Below are positions 13,269-19,131 of a stretch of 22,065 nt of DNA, one piece after another. Source of the stretch: a virus. The stretch spans positions 1 through 22,065 of the IMG/VR virus record IMGVR_UViG_3300047550_003964. One strand, 5' to 3'. The position numbers and the translations under genes were made by a program. Each line of letters opens with the position of its first letter. The first letter of the stretch is position 1. The notes below the pieces were generated by a model. That model was given only the letters and a program-made list of their open reading frames with translations. It was not told where the DNA came from and made no database searches.

Positions 13269-13521
13269 TGATTTCCCCATAAATAGCGGTGTAAGCCGCC
13301 AAGTCGATGATGCTATCTAGGTGGTCAGGTGTTTCTATCAGCCGAGCAATTTTCACAAGGCATAAACACAAAGCGACCTGTGAAGGGCTTATCTCAGTTT
13401 CAAGATAAACACTCCACAGGTCTGCGATGCGTTTGTGATTTATGTAAGGGTCGCCATAAATACTTTGACGATCCGTTGCGGTGAGGCGTTTGGCCTCATC
13501 CAAAATCTTCCCCCGATTCAT
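13252..13521 (-). CDS. DUF6378 family protein
   Basis: The preferred start is ATG 13521 (GAG just upstream), five bases after the holin-like gene ends; the open frame extends further back within that gene. The 89-aa protein shows the family's pattern ILDEAKRLTATDRQSIYGDP, then LWSVYL, LCLCLVKIARL and LDSIIDLAAYTAIYG. The conserved KIAR and D-x-x-ID-x-AAY residues resemble the helical phosphohydrolase-like MazG relatives that might act on nucleotides, but no activity is established. It sits between the lysis and glycan genes, away from replication genes. Confidence 0.7.
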   Translation of the reverse strand: MNRGKILDEAKRLTATDRQSIYGDPYINHKRIADLWSVYLETEISPSQVALCLCLVKIARLIETPDHLDSIIDLAAYTAIYGEINDSEK

Positions 13522-13525
13522 TTCT

Positions 13526-13723
13526 CTACTTACTTCCGCGACCAAATTCTGTCGCCTTTGGGTCAATGGCTTTTAACACAGGGCCAATGACTGCTGCAAT
13601 AAAGCAGGCAAGATAATCTTTTAGAGGGCGCGATGGGTCGGCAAGGTAGAGAGCTGCGACTGCGGCTGCTCCTGCTCTTGCGTAGGTGTTAGCGATTGCG
13701 ATTGCTTTGTCTTTGTCGAACAT
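13526..13723 (-). CDS. putative holin, 65 aa
   Basis: The start is ATG 13723, with AAGGAG five bases before it. One or two hydrophobic segments (IAIANTYARAGAAAVAALYL near 8-27 and LACFIAAVIGPVLKAI near 37-52) flank a short polar turn, and the end is charged and Gly/Lys-rich. The size, segment order and position directly after the endolysin fit a small phage holin that forms the membrane lesion releasing the endolysin. The first 103 bases are read in another frame as the endolysin tail. A structural membrane protein is an alternative. Confidence 0.65.
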   Translation of the reverse strand: MFDKDKAIAIANTYARAGAAAVAALYLADPSRPLKDYLACFIAAVIGPVLKAIDPKATEFGRGSK

Positions 13724-14226
13724 TTGCACTCCTTAAACTTTGGTCTGCCAAAGCCCACGATGAACACTGGCAGAGATGGCTTGAGTTTGCCACGATTCTT
13801 TACTTTGTAGGCGCGTATCTTACGGGCAACTTGCCCGCCATTGCGTTGATCGCCCTTAGTGTCGGGGGCGGTGTTGCCCTCAATGCAGACAACAGTTCCA
13901 TTGTCCTTGACTTGCTCCACGATGCCGATGTGAGAGATGCGGTCAAGTGAATCATTTGGGAAGTCGAAGAAAACCAAATCCCCTGGCATCGGCTCGGCCT
14001 CGGCGATACCTTGCCAACGCTTCGCCTCGGCGAAGGCTTTGGCCCCTGCCGGTGTGTAGGTGCAGTCAGGGATTTTAACGCCTGCCTGCTTTGCAACCCA
14101 ATTGACAAATGCCCCGCACCAAGGCTGATTCGTCTTTTGATATTTGGTTTGATTATCGGCAGGGCCTTCAATGTAGCCAACTTCGCCTGCTGCCACTTCT
14201 AAGAACTTATCAAGTTGCGAACACAT
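13621..14226 (-). CDS. CHAP-domain endolysin
   Basis: The 201-aa protein begins KFLEVAAGEVGYIEGPADNQTKY and has the catalytic PWCGAFV (C37), ISHIGIVEQ (H99) and CIEGNT (E116, N118) of the CHAP cysteine amidase/endopeptidase family, which cuts peptidoglycan cross-links or stem peptides. The folded domain ends near residue 165 (VGFGRPKF). The remaining Gln/Thr/Ser-rich 33 residues lie entirely within the overlap with the holin-like gene and may be non-essential or a cell-wall contact. ATG 14226 shares one base with the stop upstream (TAATG). Confidence 0.88.
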   Translation of the reverse strand: MCSQLDKFLEVAAGEVGYIEGPADNQTKYQKTNQPWCGAFVNWVAKQAGVKIPDCTYTPAGAKAFAEAKRWQGIAEAEPMPGDLVFFDFPNDSLDRISHIGIVEQVKDNGTVVCIEGNTAPDTKGDQRNGGQVARKIRAYKVKNRGKLKPSLPVFIVGFGRPKFKECKCSTKTKQSQSLTPTQEQEQPQSQLSTLPTHRAL

Positions 14227-14429
14227 TATTTTTTCAATGCCTGCTTCACTAGGTCGGTTAGGAAGTCAACCTTATCCTCTAAAACTGACACTTTGTCCTT
14301 TATTGAACTGCCCCCATTTGGCTTGAGTTCGGCTAGATAGTGCTTGACGAGCCATTTGACTCCAAGGGCAACTGAGCCAATTATGCTTATCAGGGCGACA
14401 ATAAAGCCTGCCCAATCGGTTATGTTCAT
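14226..14429 (-). CDS. membrane protein with coiled-coil tail, holin-like
   Basis: The start at ATG 14429 is one base after the stop of the preceding gene. The 67-aa protein has one transmembrane helix, WAGFIVALISIIGSVALG (about 5-22), then a linker and a charged heptad-like helix (KDKVSVLEDKVDFLTDLVKQ). This is the layout of many small phage membrane proteins beside endolysins, often holin or antiholin-like. With the holin-like gene on the other side, the phage may use a two-component lysis timer. No functional proof is available. Confidence 0.65.
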   Translation of the reverse strand: MNITDWAGFIVALISIIGSVALGVKWLVKHYLAELKPNGGSSIKDKVSVLEDKVDFLTDLVKQALKK

Positions 14430-14430
14430 T

Positions 14431-14691
14431 CTATGGCTCCATAAATAGCATCGAGGCAATGCCAGTTTCATTGTTGCTTGTTATTACATACAACTGCGAC
14501 TTTGGTGCCATTCTGAAATTGATATAAGCATCTTTCGGGATACTAAAACCATTGGCAGTTGTCACACCTTGCCCACCGACATACATCGCGTGCGATCCAA
14601 CATTGCGAAGGTGGACATCACGATACTCACCATAGGTTTCAATGATGAGAACTCCTGTTGATGTGACTGTGATTGCGTTTGAGGAAGCCAT
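14431..14691 (-). CDS. conserved phage structural-type protein, 86 aa
   Basis: This short beta-rich protein (VTSTGVLIIETYGEYRDVHL, then GGQGVTTANGFSI) ends in a strand rich in Ile/Met. Small proteins like this, found between tail and lysis genes, often decorate the virion or tail surface. The start is clear: AAAGGAG lies a few bases before the ATG at 14691. The function is inferred from position and fold only. The preceding 17-codon frame may be a coupled leader. Confidence 0.6.
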   Translation of the reverse strand: MASSNAITVTSTGVLIIETYGEYRDVHLRNVGSHAMYVGGQGVTTANGFSIPKDAYINFRMAPKSQLYVITSNNETGIASMLFMEP

Positions 14692-14700
14692 TTCTCTCCT

Positions 14701-14754
14701 TTACAAGAGATTGACGAGTGACCGAGTTCTCCCCGAAGCTAATTGTGTAGTCAT
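14701..14754 (-). CDS. possible leader micro-ORF, 17 aa
   Basis: The frame MTTQLASGRTRSLVNLL has ATG at 14754, preceded by a run of Gs (GGGGGG, possibly a binding site). It ends TAA at 14701, and this stop is directly followed by the AAAGGAG of the next gene. That arrangement suggests a short coupled leader or a remnant of a larger gene's start. Evidence is limited to the frame and its context; no conservation data are available. Confidence 0.3.
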   Translation of the reverse strand: MTTQLASGRTRSLVNLL

Positions 14755-14770
14755 TGCCCCCCTGCTTTTA

Positions 14771-15601
14771 TTACTTAATTTTTGCCACAGGTTTCAAGAA
14801 ATCTAACGCATTTGCGTATTTTTCTTTTATGTAATCAGATAGAACGCTAATGTCTTTATTGTTTGTTTCTAAAACAGGTTTAACAGCGTGCATTTGGTCA
14901 ATCCCAAACACATTGATTTCGTTTGGCATTGGTTCCCATATCAAATCATCAAACCAATGTTGAAATCTTGGAATGCCAAGAAAGTCATATAATTGATTCA
15001 TAGTTTGATTAGGTTGCAATAATAAATCGTCATACAGAACAAAATGAAATTTATCTTTGTGCTTTGGTTCTAATGCACTTGCAAGAGAAAAAATGTTATG
15101 TTGTAAGCCAAGTTCATCACTCATCAAAGCATCACAACGAGCATCGTTCAAAGGTCTGTAATATCCCGATGGAGTGTTTGTCAGCAATTTGTCAATAAAA
15201 TTATTAGGATTTTTTTCTGCCAACCGAACAAAAGAAGCAAGTATTTCCAAAATGGGCCGCACTGGGCAAATAATTTTTACATTATCACTCAATAAGTCCA
15301 GCAACTTTATGTTGTCTATTGTTCCCCAAGTGCGGTTTTTATCTATAACATATTTTTTTGGAGTGTTAATGTAAAAATTATTTGGCATCTGCCGCAAAAG
15401 ATTTATATAACCCTCTGTGTTGTAGCCTGATTGGAATGACTCTGATTTTTGCGTTTCGTGATAAATGCTCAGCATCATTCTAGGAAAATCTGTCTGCGGC
15501 CCTGAATAAACATCAGGATTTTGGTTCAAAATAGCAGACAACAAAGTGCTACCCGAACGGGGCAGACCCGCCATAAAGAAAAAAGTCTTGTTTTTATTCA
15601 C
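14771..15601 (-). CDS. sulfotransferase-family protein
   Basis: The 276-aa protein has the PAPS-binding P-loop-like motif FFMAGLPRSGSTLLSAIL (8-25) and a 3'-phosphate site PVRPILEILASF near 113-124 (R115, S123), followed by a helical domain. Sulfotransferases move sulfate from PAPS to an acceptor hydroxyl. The DNA is clearly AT-richer than its neighbours, GTG 15601 has no good binding site, and the function is not a normal phage module, so it may be a late acquisition (moron). It sits between tail genes and the structural-type 86-aa gene, so a virion or host surface glycan could be the acceptor; inference. Confidence 0.82.
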   Translation of the reverse strand: MNKNKTFFFMAGLPRSGSTLLSAILNQNPDVYSGPQTDFPRMMLSIYHETQKSESFQSGYNTEGYINLLRQMPNNFYINTPKKYVIDKNRTWGTIDNIKLLDLLSDNVKIICPVRPILEILASFVRLAEKNPNNFIDKLLTNTPSGYYRPLNDARCDALMSDELGLQHNIFSLASALEPKHKDKFHFVLYDDLLLQPNQTMNQLYDFLGIPRFQHWFDDLIWEPMPNEINVFGIDQMHAVKPVLETNNKDISVLSDYIKEKYANALDFLKPVAKIK

Positions 15602-15607
15602 AAAAAT

Positions 15608-15904
15608 TTAATCTAAAATGTTTAGTATTGCCTCAGCCTTAGCGCATTCAACAATTTCAGTTTTCAACAAGTTAGTGACTTGATCAAATTGTTGCAAAAC
15701 TGCTAACCTGTCCAGTCTATCCATCGGACATTGCCTCGCAGCAGATTGGGCTTCAATGCCTTTCAAATGAATTAAATCGGCATCCCAATTTCCATCAAGA
15801 TTAGCAAGAAGTGTTTGATAAATAGCGATGTTTGCTTTATACGCATCAACTTCGGCTTGTCTTACTTGTTTAGGTGTCAATGGAGTTTCTGATGTTTCTG
15901 GCAT
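15608..15904 (-). CDS. small helical/coiled-coil protein, 98 aa
   Basis: The protein begins with a PETSETPLTPKQVRQAEVDA stretch and then long amphipathic helices, with one Cys pair of no obvious metal pattern. AAAGGA lies about twelve bases before the ATG at 15904. It is AT-richer like the sulfotransferase it precedes, so both may have arrived together. Unrecognised; a tail-associated or chaperone-type protein is possible, given its position next to the propeller-repeat protein. Confidence 0.5.
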   Translation of the reverse strand: MPETSETPLTPKQVRQAEVDAYKANIAIYQTLLANLDGNWDADLIHLKGIEAQSAARQCPMDRLDRLAVLQQFDQVTNLLKTEIVECAKAEAILNILD

Positions 15905-15925
15905 TTTTTTTATGTCCTTTTCTAG

Positions 15926-16942
15926 TTAGTTTAATCTTACGCCATAACCATAACTGGCAGGCAATGTTGCTGGATTAGCATATTTTGTTCCAAAACCTGC
16001 TGACCAAGGATATGCTAAAACAAACGGACTTGATTTGGAAGCAAGTGCAAGAGCATTTCCAGTTGAACTCCACCCAACGCCATTGCAATCGTTTGGCGGC
16101 AATGTTGCAGGGTTGGCGTATTTTGTTCCAAATCCTGCTGACCAAGGATAAACCGAAATGCGAGGTGAAGAATTGTGGGCAATTGCCAAATCTGCCCCGC
16201 TTGGCGACCAAGAAGGCTCATTTCCCTGATTTGCTGGCAGAGTCGATGGATTGGCATACTTAGTTCCAAAGCCTGAACTCCAAGCATAAACACTTATGTA
16301 AGGAGTGCTTTGATGGCCAACTGCAATAGCATCATCGGCTGGGTTCCATTGCACCTTTTTTCCGTATCCGACTGGCAATGTTGCAGGGTTGGCGTATTTT
16401 GTTCCAAATCCTGCTGACCAAGCCCAAGCATTTATTCGAGGTGAAGTTGATTGCGATGCAGCAATTGCGTTGCCACTTCTAGTAAAAGCAACTCCATATC
16501 CAACAGCAGTTTGAAGGGTTGCTGGATTAGCGTATTTTGTTCCGAATCCTGCTGACCAAGGATAAACGCTAACAAATGGTGAAGTGTCGTGAGCAATCGC
16601 AACAGCATCTCCTTGATATTTCCAAGCAGTGGCGTGCCCTGTTCCAGTTGGCAATGTTGCTGGGTTAGCAAACTTAGTTCCCCAACCTGAGCCTGCTGTG
16701 TAAGGATAGACCTGTATGTAAGGGGAACCAGTAGAAGCAAAAGCAACTGCCCCTGCCGTTGAATTGAAATCAATGCCTCTTGTGTATCCACCTGGCAAAG
16801 TTGCTGGGTCTGAGTATCTAGTTCCAAAACCTGTTGTTGCTGAAAATTGATATGCGCTGATTGTCGTGCTTAAACCGCCATAAAATAAAGTGTTTGGAAG
16901 CCTAGAATAATTTTGTGAAGCCATAATTCCTAAAATACGCAT
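15926..16942 (-). CDS. beta-propeller-like tail/receptor-binding protein with seven repeat units
   Basis: After a start of MRILGIMASQ, the protein is almost entirely about 46-residue repeats, each with a GFGTKYANPATLP-type segment followed by a GxxVxW...GxAIAxA...SPxxxVYPW strand group. Seven GFGTKYANPATLP-type segments are seen (16855 down to about 15960); the last unit is short and could close the ring with the first, as in a seven-bladed propeller. It follows the fibre-like protein and is a good candidate for a distal tail or receptor-binding part. The start is taken at ATG 16942, which shares a base with the upstream stop (TGATG) and has AGGAG about ten bases before it; ATG 16924 is the alternative. 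Confidence 0.7.
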   Translation of the reverse strand: MRILGIMASQNYSRLPNTLFYGGLSTTISAYQFSATTGFGTRYSDPATLPGGYTRGIDFNSTAGAVAFASTGSPYIQVYPYTAGSGWGTKFANPATLPTGTGHATAWKYQGDAVAIAHDTSPFVSVYPWSAGFGTKYANPATLQTAVGYGVAFTRSGNAIAASQSTSPRINAWAWSAGFGTKYANPATLPVGYGKKVQWNPADDAIAVGHQSTPYISVYAWSSGFGTKYANPSTLPANQGNEPSWSPSGADLAIAHNSSPRISVYPWSAGFGTKYANPATLPPNDCNGVGWSSTGNALALASKSSPFVLAYPWSAGFGTKYANPATLPASYGYGVRLN

Positions 16943-17856
16943 CAGGCAATATCTCCTACAACATACCAAGTATCGGTTGCGACCTTGATACAAGAAGCGG
17001 CTGAATACTGCGCCCTCAACTTAGGAGTTGTGGCAGTAGCTCCTGTTGATGAGATCGTAGTAGTGCCTGAAGTGACTGCCTTGATTGTGGTTTGACCTGC
17101 ACCGATTTGAATAACATTGATAACTGTGCCAACAGGGTAGGCAACATTGGCATTGGTTGGAATTTGGAAATCATTAGCACCAGCAACGGACATAGTGACC
17201 AGTTTGTAGGCATCACCGAGGACAACTGTATAAGTAGCAGTCTGAGCGTTTAGAACTACTGGAATTCCCGCAGAGTAGGCAAGTCCTGTGGTTGCTCCAC
17301 TATCCGCTACAAGTGTGTAGCCGTTTGTGCCGACTGGAAGGTTGTCGAAAGTGGCATTTCCCGTTCCCACGATAAGGTCGCCCTTGGCCGTTATCTCGGT
17401 GGCCATAGCGTTTGTTATGGTCACAGTTCCGCTTGTTCCGCCACCTGAGATTCCTGTTCCTGCGGTGACACCTTCGATGTCGCCCGAAGCAGGTGTTGCG
17501 AACTGGAAGAAGATCGCTGCGCTCGCACTTGTGAAGCGAAGAACACCACCTTGATTCTGAGCAAGAGCAAGTGAACCTGAAGTTGTGACAGTTGCGGTGC
17601 CTGCGGTAATTGTGCAAACACCTGCGCCAAGATTGATGATTGTGACAATGTCACCTGCCGCAAACAAACCTGTGTTCACAGTGATTGTTGTTGCACTGCC
17701 ATTGCTCATTGTGATAGCAGTGCCGGCATCGGCAGCAACTAGAACATAAGAGGCAACTTTTGCACTTGCATCGCCACCCAACATCGCAGTTTGTTGCAGC
17801 GATGTCATTTGCGCTGCGGTTAAGACCTGACCAGTTGTGAAGGTCTGTTTAGCCAT
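16942..17856 (-). CDS. tail-fibre-like structural protein
   Basis: This 304-aa protein begins MAKQTFTTGQVLTAAQM, the usual N-terminus of phage fibre-type proteins. It is rich in Thr, Ala, Gly and Val in a beta-helical pattern (TVNTGLFAAGD, TVTTSGSLALAQ). Residues about 129-146 have DIEGVTAGTGISGGGTSG, a glycine-rich fibre motif. AAGGAG lies seven bases before the ATG at 17856. It likely forms a trimeric fibre or spike, and it precedes the propeller-repeat protein, so the two may act together in adsorption. Confidence 0.75.
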   Translation of the reverse strand: MAKQTFTTGQVLTAAQMTSLQQTAMLGGDASAKVASYVLVAADAGTAITMSNGSATTITVNTGLFAAGDIVTIINLGAGVCTITAGTATVTTSGSLALAQNQGGVLRFTSASAAIFFQFATPASGDIEGVTAGTGISGGGTSGTVTITNAMATEITAKGDLIVGTGNATFDNLPVGTNGYTLVADSGATTGLAYSAGIPVVLNAQTATYTVVLGDAYKLVTMSVAGANDFQIPTNANVAYPVGTVINVIQIGAGQTTIKAVTSGTTTISSTGATATTPKLRAQYSAASCIKVATDTWYVVGDIA

Positions 17857-17865
17857 TTCTTCTCC

Positions 17866-19131
17866 TTAGTATGAAAGAACTCCCACAGTTCCATCAAGCA
17901 GACCTTGGATTGCGGAATCCAAGATGAATGCTTGAATTATAGGTTCTGCGGTGAGGAAGCGTGTTGTCCAAGTGTTCGGTGTTATGTCGTGCTGAATACC
18001 TTGAACGAATAGCTCAAGGGTAAAGGTTGAGGATGCCTGACCTGTCTTGGTGACATTTATCAGGGTGAACAAATCTGATTCAAGGCCTGCCACAATGCGA
18101 TTTGAGGCGGTCGAATCCATAAGGTTTAAGCCAATGGAATCAATGCGAAGAAGGGCATTTTCGCGGGCATTTAGAAGCATTGAAGCCTGGTCTAAGGCCT
18201 CGGCATCGGTCTGCATTAGAAGGTCAGAACGCGATCCTGAGTGAATGAAATAGGTTTCTATCGAACTTGTTGACTGCACATTTTGGGCAGTTCCCCCAAG
18301 GCGAGTGACTGTTATATCGTTGAAAATCTGAGTGTCATCGTAGGCAAAATCGATGCTCTGATAAGAGATATTGGTGCCATCATCGTTGAACAATAAAGGC
18401 GTTTCATCTGCCTTTTCTGAAACTGTTGACCTTGATAGAAATACCGCGTTGCCTTCATCATCGATAAAGAAGCCACCAAGTTCGGTCTGTTCTATATTCT
18501 GACAAGCTCCAAGCAGGGTTCGAGAAGTGCCAGGGTCAGCCTGCACAGTCGTATCACCGACATCAATGAGTCTTTGACTTACAGGGAAACTTGCCAAATC
18601 TAGCAAGTTTTCAATGCGCGCCCCCGTGGTTTGACCGGCGGAAGAACCCGCAACGGTCGAGATTTGAACATTTTGGAAAAGGCGGAAGGCATCGACACAT
18701 TGAAAAGTCACAGTTGAAACTTCATCATTGCCGAGTCTGAATGTATTGTCGAAGCTGACAATATAGCCTGAATAAAGATAATAGCGGTCAGTGCCACCGC
18801 CATCGTCATAATCTGCCCAAATGCGAATCTTGCGAAGAGGCAAGAGTTTGCCATAGTAAGGCGATGAAGTATTTTGCGGGTTGTAGTCGCCATTTTCGTC
18901 TTCTAAGACGACAGTGGCGGTGCCTGCTTCAAAGCTATTAAGAACTCGGTTTCGGCCTCGGCGGATGGAAACGCGAAGGGCGATGTCACTTACATCAACG
19001 ACATCTGCCGGCGCATCTGCCAAGATGCCAACGCCAAGGGGCGTGGAAGGATCATCTAAAATTAAAGGGTTTCCAAAGGCAGGGCCATTTGCGAAGTCAA
19101 TGCTGACTCCAAGATGCGGAGTGCCTGGCAT
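17866..19131 (-). CDS. minor tail protein
   Basis: The 421-aa protein directly follows the tape measure gene (one shared base, TAATG), as minor tail and baseplate-type proteins do in siphoviruses. Its N-terminal half contains ALRVSIRRGRNRVLNSFEAG, then TATVVLEDENGDYNPQN and LLPLRKIRIWADYDDGG, which resemble the phage minor tail/distal-tail fold with paired beta-sandwiches. The C-terminal third has TVTFQCVDAFRLFQN and further beta strands. Several proteins like this occur after TMP in actinophages. A host-binding or baseplate hub role is likely. Confidence 0.75.
   Translation of the reverse strand: MPGTPHLGVSIDFANGPAFGNPLILDDPSTPLGVGILADAPADVVDVSDIALRVSIRRGRNRVLNSFEAGTATVVLEDENGDYNPQNTSSPYYGKLLPLRKIRIWADYDDGGGTDRYYLYSGYIVSFDNTFRLGNDEVSTVTFQCVDAFRLFQNVQISTVAGSSAGQTTGARIENLLDLASFPVSQRLIDVGDTTVQADPGTSRTLLGACQNIEQTELGGFFIDDEGNAVFLSRSTVSEKADETPLLFNDDGTNISYQSIDFAYDDTQIFNDITVTRLGGTAQNVQSTSSIETYFIHSGSRSDLLMQTDAEALDQASMLLNARENALLRIDSIGLNLMDSTASNRIVAGLESDLFTLINVTKTGQASSTFTLELFVQGIQHDITPNTWTTRFLTAEPIIQAFILDSAIQGLLDGTVGVLSY

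Noticed and set aside
16015-16827. Several alternate frames in the propeller gene
   Set aside because: They result from the repeated DNA units and lack start signals.
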